A DNA stretch of 49,840 nucleotides from Anaerococcus provencensis (GCF_000312365.2 NZ_HG003686.1:468680-518519); one strand, 5' to 3'; positions 7,892-15,500 are shown, numbered from the stretch's first letter. Translations and numbers: made by a program. The notes: a model not told the origin generated them from the sequence alone.

Positions 7892-8926
7892 ATGCAAAAA
7901 TTAACTAGCAAACAAATTATAGAAGCAGTAAAAAGAAATATCTTGCTATTACTTATTCCTGCCATAGTTCTAGCAGGTCTTAGCTTTTTCTTTACTGTAG
8001 TAAAAAGCGGGACTTATGAAGCAAACTCAGTTTTGATTGTAACTAGCAATACTGACGAACCAATCACCTACAACAAGCTAATTTTAAATGAGAAATTATC
8101 CAATATCTACGGCCAGTTCTTAGAATCAAATGACCTTTACGAAAAGGTGGCTTCTAAAATTTCCCCAGATATGAAAGCTTCTGACATTGAAAACAATTTG
8201 GAATACACTGTAAATCCACAAGGAGGGGTCATTGCCTTTACCTACAAGGATTCAAATGAAGCAAGAGCAAAGGATAGCCTAAATCTAATCACAGAGGAAT
8301 TTAGAAAATTTGCCAAAGACTATTTGAATATGGAAAATATAGAGTATTTGCAAAATGTTCTTGTAAAAAAAGCTTCTAATACTCGTAATCTAATATTTAC
8401 TATAGCTGCCTTCATAGTAGGAGGACTTATCGGACTTGTCATCATCATTATTAAAGAAATCTTATCAGATAAAATAAACGATGCAAATGATATTAGAGAG
8501 CTTGATATAGAAGTATTGGCAGATTTATCAAAAGAAAGGTCTGGAGAACTAGCAAAGGTAAAAAGAAAAATTGACAATATATCCCTTGAAAACATCATAG
8601 GCTTTACTCCTTTGAAGGTATCAAAGAATCAATTAGATATAGCAAATGATCTTGCAAATATTCTTGATGCAAAAGTCATAGATGCAAGAAGTCCTAGAGA
8701 AAATTTTGCTGATTTTGAAAGCGAGATGGCAGAAAAATTAAAAGATTATAGAAATGTAATATTTGAAGAAAAATCAGCAAATGATCCTATAAGTATCGAT
8801 TTAGCAAAATTTGAGGACTACAAAATCCTACTTGTAGACAAAAAATCCCACAAAAATGAACTTTTAGGCCAAGTAGATGAATACAAAAGACTTGGTATCA
8901 AGCTTTTAGGGGTGATTTATTATTAA
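7892..8926 (+). CDS. Wzz/CapA-like chain-length protein with degenerate kinase-like tail
   Basis: The 344-residue protein has an N-terminal membrane helix (about residues 16-36), a Wzz-type extracellular domain, a second helix (about 168-188, IAAFIVGGLIGLVIIII) and a cytoplasmic tail of about 150 residues. The N-terminal two thirds match YveK/CapA-type modulators of Gram-positive capsule synthesis. The tail ends YKRLGIKLLGVIYY and contains YRNVIFEE and YKILLVDKKSH, placed as in the tyrosine kinases CapB/CpsD, but no Walker A (GEGKST) is visible. The tail therefore looks like an inactive kinase fold fused to its own activator. It lies between the EpsG-like gene and a small lipoprotein gene that overlaps it. 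Confidence 0.75.
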   Translation: MQKLTSKQIIEAVKRNILLLLIPAIVLAGLSFFFTVVKSGTYEANSVLIVTSNTDEPITYNKLILNEKLSNIYGQFLESNDLYEKVASKISPDMKASDIENNLEYTVNPQGGVIAFTYKDSNEARAKDSLNLITEEFRKFAKDYLNMENIEYLQNVLVKKASNTRNLIFTIAAFIVGGLIGLVIIIIKEILSDKINDANDIRELDIEVLADLSKERSGELAKVKRKIDNISLENIIGFTPLKVSKNQLDIANDLANILDAKVIDARSPRENFADFESEMAEKLKDYRNVIFEEKSANDPISIDLAKFEDYKILLVDKKSHKNELLGQVDEYKRLGIKLLGVIYY

Positions 8927-9242
8927 AAAGTTTTTTTTAATATGCGCTATCATAATATTATCCTCTTGTTCAAATTCATCTGAGTCCTACCAGGCAAAAG
9001 ATATAGAAATAAGAGAAAATACAAAACAAACTAAGGAAAATGATCAGCTTCAAATAAATGGCCTTTATGAAGTTAAAGAAGACACATATATGTACGAATT
9101 TCCAGAAAAATGGTCTAAATATGATAAATTAGAAAAATCATCTGTAGTACAGATTTTAAGGGAAGCTGAAGATGGTTTTGTTTGGGTAGATTACAATGGA
9201 AACGAGGGTTATGTTGAAGTTGAACTTTTAAAAGAAATATAG
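8922..9242 (+). CDS. Small lipoprotein with apparent ATT start
   Basis: A 106-residue frame runs from ATT at 8922 to TAG at 9240-9242. Read with Met at the ATT, it begins MKKFFLICAIIILSSCSNSS, a textbook lipoprotein signal with lipobox LSSC (Cys16). A polar linker follows, then about 60 residues ending WVDYNGNEGYVEVELLKEI, resembling a small SH3-like fold. No ATG, GTG or TTG lies upstream in the frame before a TGA at 8913; AGGGGTG (8908-8914) is 7 bases before the ATT. It overlaps the Wzz-like gene by 5 bases. The gene is well supported by its signal and lipobox; the start codon needs proof. Its neighbours suggest a role in exopolysaccharide display. Confidence 0.75.
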   Translation: MKKFFLICAIIILSSCSNSSESYQAKDIEIRENTKQTKENDQLQINGLYEVKEDTYMYEFPEKWSKYDKLEKSSVVQILREAEDGFVWVDYNGNEGYVEVELLKEI

Positions 9243-9259
9243 AATTATTTTACTTAGAT

Positions 9260-9288
9260 TTTACAAATGTTTAAAAGTCGATTATAAT
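9260..9288 (+). promoter_or_regulatory. Promoter of the thiT transcript
   Basis: TTTACA (9260-9265) and TATAAT (9283-9288) are separated by 17 bases and lie just before the TPP riboswitch. Confidence 0.75.
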
Positions 9289-9296
9289 AATTACAC

Positions 9297-9392
9297 ACTA
9301 GGGGTGCCAAATGGCTGAGATTTTACCCTTAAACCAGATCAAGGTAATGCTTGCGTTGGAAAGTGAAGTAAACTCTTTGTAATTCTGGTTTA
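9297..9392 (+). ncRNA. TPP (THI-box) riboswitch
   Basis: The conserved THI-box blocks are present in order: GGGGTGCC (9301-9308), GGCTGAGA (9313-9320), ACCCTT, then ACCAGATCAAGGTAATGC (9333-9350) and the closing GGAAAGTGAAG. After the aptamer, TCTGGTTT (9384-9391) is fully complementary to AAACCAGA (9331-9338) inside the aptamer, giving a competing helix for switching. It controls the thiamine transporter gene 52 bases further on. Confidence 0.93.
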
Positions 9393-9443
9393 ATTGTTAG
9401 CTTATTGGCTAGCCTTTAGTTAGGAATTATAAGGAGGTTTTTT

Positions 9444-10013
9444 ATGGAAAAAAACACAAATTGGTCAACCAGAATGGTTGTTGAAGGTGGGATAATGCTT
9501 GCCCTAGCATTCTTATTAGACAAAATTGTCCTTTTTAGAATGCCATATGGCGGATCAGTAACACTAGCACGTAAATTGCCACTAGTAATATTTGCCATTA
9601 GATGGGGAGTAAAAGCTGGTATGGTCGAAGGAGTTTTATTTGGACTTTTAAATATGTTGATAGGTGGATATGTAATCCACCCAGCCCAAGCCATACTAGA
9701 CTACATCCTATCAGCATCAATGATAGGTCTAGCTGGAATCAAATTTGGAGATGAGAGAAAGCTAACAAGCTATATACCATCAATAATAATTGCATTTCTA
9801 GCAAGTGGAGTATTTAACGTAATAAGCGGTCAAATCTTCTTTTATAGCATGACAAAAGCTAAAGAAGCAGGCTTTGATAACTTTATATTCTATAACATTG
9901 CACTAAACTATTCAGTATTATTAGCAGATATGGCCATACTACTTATAGTTTATGTTATAAGTTATAAGAGCTTAGGAAAGCTTTATGAGGACCAAAGGAT
10001 ATCAAAAATATAG
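9444..10013 (+). CDS. thiT: ECF thiamine transporter S component ThiT
   Basis: The 189-residue protein has six membrane segments and the ThiT pattern: GGIMLALAFLLDKI near the start, MPYGGSVTLARKLPL in the first loop, and GYVIHPAQAILDY. It binds thiamine with high affinity and works with the shared ECF module EcfA-EcfA'-EcfT encoded elsewhere. The TPP riboswitch directly upstream independently confirms thiamine as substrate. AAGGAGG precedes the ATG. It is a single-gene unit closed by a strong terminator. Confidence 0.93.
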   Translation: MEKNTNWSTRMVVEGGIMLALAFLLDKIVLFRMPYGGSVTLARKLPLVIFAIRWGVKAGMVEGVLFGLLNMLIGGYVIHPAQAILDYILSASMIGLAGIKFGDERKLTSYIPSIIIAFLASGVFNVISGQIFFYSMTKAKEAGFDNFIFYNIALNYSVLLADMAILLIVYVISYKSLGKLYEDQRISKI

Positions 10014-10014
10014 G

Positions 10015-10047
10015 AAAAGACCACCAAGTAAAAATGGTGGTCTTTTT
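10015..10047 (+). terminator. Intrinsic terminator after thiT
   Basis: AAAGACCACCA and TGGTGGTCTTT form an 11-bp perfect stem around a short A-rich loop, followed by a T run. Confidence 0.9.
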
Positions 10048-10243
10048 CTATAAAAATTTTATTTTAAAAAGTAATAATCTATTTTTGTTGCTTATATAGT
10101 TTTAATGAACTTGTCATCCTCGAGGGGTATTTCAAGAGACAATCGGAGAATCTTTATAAAGAAATCAAAAAGAAAAATGTTTCTTTACTTTTAGCTAATC
10201 AGTGTCTTTTATTTAAATATTTTTTAAGGCTGTGCCTTCGTAT

Positions 10244-10297
10244 TAAGGGGGAAAACCCAGGGGAGTTCCGATTCTCCCCAACCGGTTTTCCCCCTTA
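10244..10297. repeat. Hairpin A, left end of the mosaic
   Basis: TAAGGGGGAAAACC (10244-10257) pairs perfectly with GGTTTTCCCCCTTA (10284-10297). Inside it GGGGAG (10260-10265) pairs with CTCCCC (10274-10279). This gives a 20-bp, very stable stem. Confidence 0.85.
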
Positions 10298-10347
10298 TAC
10301 CCCCTTTTCTGCTACCCCCTCGAAACGGCCACTCGCGTGGGGCGATG
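10294..10347. repeat. Left arm of a long imperfect inverted repeat
   Basis: The reverse complement of this segment matches 10671-10724 over most of its length: both read CAT-C/T-GCCCCACGC, then AGTGGC, a G5 run, an AAAAGGG-type stretch and TAAGGGGG. The match is imperfect, with one gap of several bases. Confidence 0.7.
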
Positions 10348-10380
10348 TTGTGGTATAAACACCAAAAATAGGGTTTTATC

Positions 10381-10453
10381 AATCTCAAATTTCTAAAAAT
10401 CGCAAACTCGCTACGCTCAAACAGTGCGATTTTTTATACGAAATTATGAGATT
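10381..10453. repeat. Hairpin B, nested
   Basis: Three stem segments stack in register: AATCTCA (10381-10387) with TGAGATT (10447-10453), ATTTC with GAAAT, and AAAAATCGCA (10395-10404) with TGCGATTTTT (10425-10434). Confidence 0.75.
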
Positions 10454-10502
10454 TAAAAACACCAATTTTTCCACCTCTAAGCTTAGTTATACTTCCCGGC
10501 CC

Positions 10503-10601
10503 CCTGTCATTCTGATTGAGCGCTAGCGAAAGAAGAATCTCCTGGCGTAGTGTTTCTCTATGAGATCCTTCGGTCACATTCGTTCCCTCAAGGATGACAG
10601 G
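10503..10601. repeat. REP-like palindromic element C
   Basis: CCTGTCATTCT (10503-10513) and AGGATGACAGG (10591-10601) form the ends of a 99-base unit. Inside are GCGCTAGCG, AGAAGAATCTCC and GAGATCCTTCGG. Units with GTCATTCTGA...GAATCTC...GGATGACA ends are known as intergenic REP-type repeats in many bacterial groups. Confidence 0.75.
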
Positions 10602-10670
10602 TGTGCTAGAAAAATATAGTTAGTTAATAAAATCAAAATAAAAGAATTTGCGAAGCAAACTTCTACTAAT

Positions 10671-10724
10671 CATTGCCCCACGCAGTGGCGGTGGGGGTAA
10701 AAAGGGTTTGGGGGTGTAAGGGGG
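10671..10724. repeat. Right arm of the long inverted repeat
   Basis: Partner of the arm at 10294-10347. It also contains four G runs spaced 3-6 bases apart (10693-10724), a canonical G-quadruplex pattern on the + strand. Confidence 0.7.
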
Positions 10725-10792
10725 AAGCGACGTAGGGGTCTGTCCGAGAGCGGCCGGACTGGCAATTGCTACCCCTCGACCCTACCCCCTTA
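10717..10792. repeat. Hairpin D, right end of the mosaic
   Basis: TAAGGGGG (10717-10724) pairs with CCCCCTTA (10785-10792), and AGGGGT (10734-10739) pairs with ACCCCT (10771-10776). The outer stem has the same sequence as that of hairpin A at the other end. Confidence 0.75.
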
Positions 10793-10897
10793 GGTCGAAG
10801 GTTTAACCTTAAATAACGAAAACCCACAAGATAAGCACACATTTAAAAATTACATGATTTTAGTCCAAGATATTTTTAAAATATCGTCGATTTTCTA

Positions 10898-10925
10898 TTG
10901 CATATTTTCAAATCCATGATATAAT
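10898..10925 (+). promoter_or_regulatory. Promoter of the GntR-ABC operon
   Basis: TTGCAT (10898-10903) and TATAAT (10920-10925) are separated by 16 bases. Confidence 0.7.
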
Positions 10926-10929
10926 ATTA

Positions 10930-10951
10930 TTGTACTAAGATAGTAATACAA
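10930..10951. promoter_or_regulatory. Likely operator for the GntR/YtrA-type regulator
   Basis: TTGTACTA and TAGTAATACAA form an imperfect dyad right at the expected transcription start, followed by a second AATACAA copy. YtrA-type regulators commonly bind such dyads in their own promoters. Confidence 0.5.
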
Positions 10952-10972
10952 TAATACAAGTTGGAGGTAGCT

Positions 10973-11338
10973 ATGGAATTTGATAATCAAAGGCCAATTT
11001 ATTTGCAACTTCTGGAAGAATTTAAGTTAAAGATTTCCACGGGCCAGTGGCCAGCTGGTGAGAAGATTGATTCGGTGAGGAGTCTTGCAAGTTTTTATGA
11101 GGTAAATCCCAACACTGTTCAAAAGGCTCTATCTGAGCTTGAAAGAGAGGGGCTTACAGAAACTAGGAGGACAGCTGGTAGGTTTGTTACTGATAATGCA
11201 TCTTTGATTTCAGACCTGGAGGATGACTCCTTTAAAAAAATAGCCGATGAATTTATTGAAGGTGCAAAGAATTTAAATCTAGGAAAAGAAGAAGCTATAG
11301 ATGATTTAAGGAATTATTGGGAGAAAAATTATGATTGA
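10973..11338 (+). CDS. GntR-family (YtrA subfamily) transcriptional regulator
   Basis: The 121-residue protein has the GntR winged helix (RPIYLQLLEEFKLKISTGQW, then VNPNTVQKALSELEREGL) and only a short C-terminal tail, as in the YtrA subfamily. The ATG at 10973 is chosen because GGAGGT lies 6 bases before it. The stop overlaps the ABC ATPase gene by 8 bases. YtrA-type regulators repress linked ABC exporters and are relieved by cell-wall antibiotics; the promoter carries a fitting dyad. Confidence 0.9.
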   Translation: MEFDNQRPIYLQLLEEFKLKISTGQWPAGEKIDSVRSLASFYEVNPNTVQKALSELEREGLTETRRTAGRFVTDNASLISDLEDDSFKKIADEFIEGAKNLNLGKEEAIDDLRNYWEKNYD

Positions 11339-12014
11339 TATTAAGGATTTAACAATGGTTTATAGTGGCAGGGCAGTTCTTGATAATGTAAACTTAAGCC
11401 TAGATCAAGGGCAAATTGTTGGACTTTTGGGAGAAAATGGTTCTGGGAAGACTACTCTTATAAGAATATTAGCTGGTCTTGAGAGAAATTACCAAGGAGT
11501 TGTAAGTATTTGTGGTAATAGGCCTGGAAGTCTTACAAATGACATAGTTGCCTATCAGCCAGACCACTTGCCTTTGGATGAGAATTTAAAAATTGAAGAA
11601 GTTTGCAGTGTTTATAGTATTTTTTATGATGACTTTGATAGTAATAAGTTTTATAGGCTTTTAAATAGCTTTGAAATTTCAAAGGAATTAAAGATTAAGG
11701 AATGCTCTAAGGGGATGAAAGAAAAGATTCAAATTGCCCTTACTTTATCTAGAAAATCCAAAATCTACATACTTGATGAACCTATGAGTGGAATAGATCC
11801 AAAGTCTAGAAAAATAGTATTAAATACAATAATAGATAATTTTGACTACCAAGGTCTTATGATTATATCAACTCACCTTGTCCTAGAAGTTGAAAAAGTC
11901 TTGGACAGAGCCTTATTTTTGGATAATGGCAAGCTTGTGGTAAATGAAAGTGTCGATGATATAAGAGAAAACCATCATATGGGTGTGGAAGAATACTTTA
12001 CGGAGGTCTTATAA
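11331..12014 (+). CDS. ABC transporter ATP-binding protein (YtrB-like)
   Basis: The 227-residue ATPase has Walker A GENGSGKT (residues 34-41) and Walker B IYILDEP. The signature motif is the variant SKGMKEK rather than LSGGQ, as seen in YtrB/BcrA-type ATPases. It overlaps the regulator gene upstream and, by one base, the permease gene downstream, so the three are translated together. It probably energises export or release of a cell-wall-active compound. Confidence 0.9.
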   Translation: MIDIKDLTMVYSGRAVLDNVNLSLDQGQIVGLLGENGSGKTTLIRILAGLERNYQGVVSICGNRPGSLTNDIVAYQPDHLPLDENLKIEEVCSVYSIFYDDFDSNKFYRLLNSFEISKELKIKECSKGMKEKIQIALTLSRKSKIYILDEPMSGIDPKSRKIVLNTIIDNFDYQGLMIISTHLVLEVEKVLDRALFLDNGKLVVNESVDDIRENHHMGVEEYFTEVL

Positions 12015-12814
12015 TGGGAAAATTATTAGGAAGAATTTTTAAGGAAGATATCAAAAATAATATACTTTGGCTAACTTTACCCCTTATTTTTACTTTGATT
12101 TTAACTAGGCTTTTAAATACTTTTGGTGAAAATCCTCTAGTAATAGTTGGCATTGCTATAACCATGGTTCTAGTTGTTGCTGGACCATTTATAGCTTTAA
12201 TATCTGTTGCTGTAAATGATTACGAAAGGTTTTATGGCAAGTATGCAGCATTTTATTCAGCTATTCCGGCTGAAACTGGCTCAATAAATGCTGCTAGATT
12301 TATCAATTACTTATTAATGTTTTTATTAGCTGGCCTATTTGCCTTTGCCAATTTTTCTATATTAGTAAATTTTTCATATGAATCAAATATGAATATGAGT
12401 GATATTTTTCAGGAGATAGCTAAGGCTGTTTCTTCCATAGGTGGCAAAAATTTTGCTGTATTAATTTTATATATGATTATTTTGACAATTACAAATATAA
12501 TGCAAGTTATATTCTCGATCACAGCGGGATCTTCTGGAATATTTGGCAGACCATCGAAAGGGAAAGTAATTTTGATATTCATAATTATTTCACTAATTGT
12601 CGGTTTAATATTTGCAAAAATTCAAGTCCTTTCTGCATCTAATTATGAAGAATCGGTATATGTAACTGTAGGTGGTACTAATATTGAAATGTTAGCTGAT
12701 AATAGCAATGGTTATAGAGCTATCATAGCTCCAATGGTATACAATGTATTGATAAGTTTATCATTAGCTGGGGGAGCTTTCTATCTACACGACAGAAAAC
12801 TTTCAGTAGCATAA
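12014..12814 (+). CDS. ABC-2 type transporter permease
   Basis: The 266-residue protein has six predicted membrane segments and no ATPase motifs. It starts at the overlapping TAATG of the ATPase gene and is the last gene of the operon. Together the ATPase and permease would form a homodimeric or 2+2 exporter of the bacitracin/lantibiotic-resistance class. The substrate is not identifiable from the sequence. Confidence 0.85.
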   Translation: MGKLLGRIFKEDIKNNILWLTLPLIFTLILTRLLNTFGENPLVIVGIAITMVLVVAGPFIALISVAVNDYERFYGKYAAFYSAIPAETGSINAARFINYLLMFLLAGLFAFANFSILVNFSYESNMNMSDIFQEIAKAVSSIGGKNFAVLILYMIILTITNIMQVIFSITAGSSGIFGRPSKGKVILIFIIISLIVGLIFAKIQVLSASNYEESVYVTVGGTNIEMLADNSNGYRAIIAPMVYNVLISLSLAGGAFYLHDRKLSVA

Positions 12815-12818
12815 ATTT

Positions 12819-12844
12819 GGTGGTGTTTTATACACCCCTTTTTT
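12819..12844 (+). terminator. Probable terminator after the ABC operon
   Basis: GGTGT and ACACC arms with extra G-C pairs are followed by six T. The stem is short. Confidence 0.6.
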
Positions 12845-12845
12845 A

Positions 12846-12873
12846 TTTACAAAATCCCAATAAAGCGTATATT
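12846..12873 (+). promoter_or_regulatory. Promoter of the lipid kinase gene
   Basis: TTTACA (12846-12851) and TATATT (12868-12873) are separated by 16 bases. Confidence 0.5.
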
Positions 12874-12903
12874 TTACTTAAATAAACTATATAAGGAGGG
12901 CTT

Positions 12904-13809
12904 ATGAAAAATGCCCTATTTATCTACAATCCAAACAGCGGTCAAAAAACTATAAATGATCAATTGTCTTGGATTATTGACTATCTAAGCGAGAAAGAAT
13001 ATCTAACAAGTGTATATGCAACCCAAGCTCCAAGAGATGCTAGCAAGATAATTAGCAAATATGGGGAAAATTTTCAAGAAATCATTGTAGCAGGTGGAGA
13101 TGGAACTCTTGATGAAGCCATAGCAGCAATTTCAAAGGCGGAAATTGATCCACTTATTTCCTATATTCCTACTGGTTCTACAAATGACTTCTCAAAGTCC
13201 TTAGAAATCCCAACAGATATAGAAAAAGCTGTAAAACTAGCAAGTCGAGGAGATCAAAAAAGAATAGATATTGGTCAAATAGATGACAAGTATTTTGTCT
13301 ATGTTGCAGCCTTTGGATCAATATCTGACGTTTCCTTCAATACAGACCAAGATGCTAAGAATATTTTTGGCAGAAGTGCTTATATTATTGAAGGTTTAAA
13401 GCAAGCTTTACCTCTAACTAACATGACAAGTTATAAAATGGATGTGTTAGTAGATGATGAAAATATAAACGGTGATTTTATCCACTTTATGGTGACAAAT
13501 TCTGTATCCGTGGGTGGATTTACAGGGATAACTGGCGATAATGTCTCTTTATCTGATGGAATCTTTGAGCTAACAATGGTTCGTCGTCCTCAATCTTTAG
13601 CAGATGTAAATAAAATCGTATCAGGTCTTACCAATAGAGAAGAAAACGATATGTTAATCTTCCGTCAGGGATCACATTTTGAAGTTAAGACAAACCAAAA
13701 AGTTTCTTGGTCCCTAGATGGTGAATATGGTGGCACAAGTACTTTTGCCAAAATAGATGCATTGAAAGAAAAAGTTAGGATGAGAACAGGCATTAGAGAT
13801 AATCAATAG
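12904..13809 (+). CDS. Diacylglycerol/lipid kinase (DagK/YegS family)
   Basis: The 301-residue protein carries the catalytic-domain motifs of the family: YNPNSG near the start, GGDGTLDEAI (about residues 62-71) and PTGSTNDFSKSL. It phosphorylates diacylglycerol or a related lipid so that it can re-enter phospholipid synthesis, a need in Gram-positives that make lipoteichoic acid. AAGGAGG precedes the ATG. It is alone between its promoter and the carD promoter. Confidence 0.9.
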   Translation: MKNALFIYNPNSGQKTINDQLSWIIDYLSEKEYLTSVYATQAPRDASKIISKYGENFQEIIVAGGDGTLDEAIAAISKAEIDPLISYIPTGSTNDFSKSLEIPTDIEKAVKLASRGDQKRIDIGQIDDKYFVYVAAFGSISDVSFNTDQDAKNIFGRSAYIIEGLKQALPLTNMTSYKMDVLVDDENINGDFIHFMVTNSVSVGGFTGITGDNVSLSDGIFELTMVRRPQSLADVNKIVSGLTNREENDMLIFRQGSHFEVKTNQKVSWSLDGEYGGTSTFAKIDALKEKVRMRTGIRDNQ

Positions 13810-13843
13810 AATATTTGTATTTTATAGCATATAACATTTATGT

Positions 13844-13872
13844 TTTACTAGTTTCTCAGGATTTGATATAAT
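13844..13872 (+). promoter_or_regulatory. Promoter of the carD-gpmA operon
   Basis: TTTACT (13844-13849) and TATAAT (13867-13872) are separated by 17 bases. Confidence 0.7.
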
Positions 13873-13897
13873 ATAAATGAGAACCTAGGAGGTAAAA

Positions 13898-14377
13898 ATG
13901 TTTAAAATAGGCGATAAAATCGTATACCCTAACCACGGTGCTGGGGTAATAGATTCTATTGAGAAGAAAGAGTTTTTGGGAGAAGAAAAGGAATACTTTA
14001 TCCTAAAAATGCCAATTGGTTCCATGGATATTTCAATCCCGATTTCAAATATAGATAAAATGAATGTCAGAGATGTTATTGACAAGGAATCTGGTGATGA
14101 AGTTCTTAGGATTTTGGATGATGACCCAACACCTATGCCTGACAATTGGAATGTCAGATATAGAGAAAATCAAGAAGTTATAAAGACTGGTGATATCTTT
14201 AAAATTGCAGAAATGGTTAGAAACCTTGCGATTTTGGATAAGGAAAAAGGCCTATCTACTACAGAAAAAAAGTTATTAAACAGAGCAAGAAGAATAATGG
14301 CCAGCGAATTAGTAATGGCAGGTTCTCTAGAAAAAGAAAAAGCAGAAGAGATGATTGATGAGTCAATCGGTCTATAA
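13898..14377 (+). CDS. CarD family transcriptional regulator
   Basis: The 159-residue protein begins FKIGDKIVYPNHGAGVI, the RNA-polymerase-binding CarD_CdnL_TRCF domain, followed by an alpha-helical C-terminal half. CarD proteins bind the polymerase beta subunit and stabilise open promoter complexes, mainly at rRNA and other strong promoters. In Firmicutes a carD gene is often found beside yacL-ispDF, as here. It has its own promoter and AGGAGG ribosome site. Confidence 0.9.
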   Translation: MFKIGDKIVYPNHGAGVIDSIEKKEFLGEEKEYFILKMPIGSMDISIPISNIDKMNVRDVIDKESGDEVLRILDDDPTPMPDNWNVRYRENQEVIKTGDIFKIAEMVRNLAILDKEKGLSTTEKKLLNRARRIMASELVMAGSLEKEKAEEMIDESIGL

Positions 14378-14399
14378 GAAAAATTAATAAGGAGCATGG

Positions 14400-15500
14400 A
14401 TGAAGCGAATATTTCAATTAGTTATGACACTAATTGGAGCTGTGCTTGGTATTGTGATACTAAATGTAGTAAATGCCGCAAGTTTGTGGATGGAAACAAG
14501 CGGCATTATCTTTATCATCGCAAACTTCCTAGCGGGTCTAATAGGTGGAATAATTTTTTATTTAATTTCAAAGTCGCTTGCAGGTAAGTTTATAGAAAAC
14601 TTTTCCAATATTGAAGGGCAAATTAGCGAAATACCTGCAAGTAAGTTGATAGTTGGAACTATAGGAGCAATAATAGGAATTTTTGTTGCAACTCTAATAT
14701 CAAGACCTTTAACCAGCCTACAATTACCATATGGAGGCAATTCAATTTTTGTGCTATTATCTATTTTATTATATATCGGTTTAGGTTACTTGGGATGGAG
14801 AGTTTCTACAAAAAATTCTGACGATTTTTATAATCTTTTCAAAGGCATAAGAGATAATAAGGAAAGCAAGTCTTCTTTAAGGCATGATAAGAATAAAAAT
14901 CTTGCAAGCCCCAAGATTCTAGACACATCAGTAATAATAGATGGAAGAATAGTTGATATATTGGAAACGGACTTTATAGAGGGAGACCTCATAATATCAG
15001 AGTTTGTCCTAGAAGAATTACAACATATAGCCGACAGTCCTGACGATTTAAAAAGAGAGCGCGGACGCAGGGGTCTAGATATAGTAAATGATATCAAAAA
15101 TAACAACAAAACTAACCTCGTCATTGTCGATACTGACTATCCAGATATAAAAGAAGTGGATAGCAAGTTACTAAAACTAGCTCTTGACATGAACGGCAAA
15201 GTTTTTACCAATGACTACAACTTAAATAAGGTGGCTGATGTTCAAGGAATACCAGTATTAAATATAAATGACCTATCAAATGCCTTAAAACCGATAGTAA
15301 TCCCTGGGGAATCTATGGAAATAGAAGTAATAAAACTTGGTAAGGGCAGAAACCAAGGTGTTGGTTACCTAGAAGATGGTACTATGGTTGTAGTTGAAGA
15401 TGGGGATAAGTACCTTGATCAGAAAATTCGAGCAACTGTAACAAGTGTTTTGCAGACATCTGCAGGTCGTATGATTTTTGTTAGAAGCGAAGAGGATTAA
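14400..15500 (+). CDS. PIN/TRAM domain membrane protein (YacL family)
   Basis: The 366-residue protein has four N-terminal membrane helices (about residues 1-125), a PIN nuclease-like domain starting LDTSVIIDGRIVDI with downstream acidic residues (EFVLEELQHIADSPD, TNDYNL), and a C-terminal TRAM domain. This is the YacL architecture. AAGGAG lies 5 bases before the ATG. The PIN domain suggests RNA cleavage at the membrane, but the cellular role of YacL is not well established. The next gene starts on the base after its stop. Confidence 0.9.
   Translation: MKRIFQLVMTLIGAVLGIVILNVVNAASLWMETSGIIFIIANFLAGLIGGIIFYLISKSLAGKFIENFSNIEGQISEIPASKLIVGTIGAIIGIFVATLISRPLTSLQLPYGGNSIFVLLSILLYIGLGYLGWRVSTKNSDDFYNLFKGIRDNKESKSSLRHDKNKNLASPKILDTSVIIDGRIVDILETDFIEGDLIISEFVLEELQHIADSPDDLKRERGRRGLDIVNDIKNNNKTNLVIVDTDYPDIKEVDSKLLKLALDMNGKVFTNDYNLNKVADVQGIPVLNINDLSNALKPIVIPGESMEIEVIKLGKGRNQGVGYLEDGTMVVVEDGDKYLDQKIRATVTSVLQTSAGRMIFVRSEED

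Larger units (their letters stand above)
10048..10897. other. Long gene-free region holding a palindrome-rich, GC-rich mosaic
   Basis: No gene is visible in about 850 bases. From about 10230 to 10800 the GC content is well above the neighbouring genes, and the sequence is made of large hairpins and inverted repeats that are listed separately. A partial copy of the REP-like motif (GTCATCCT...GAGAATCT) is also seen at 10112-10153. The stretch may be an intergenic mosaic element, a non-autonomous mobile element or a structured RNA. Confidence 0.7.

Noticed and set aside
10960..10973. TTG at 10961 as start of the GntR gene
   Set aside because: It lies in the ribosome binding site; the ATG at 10973 is correctly spaced and starts the family domain.
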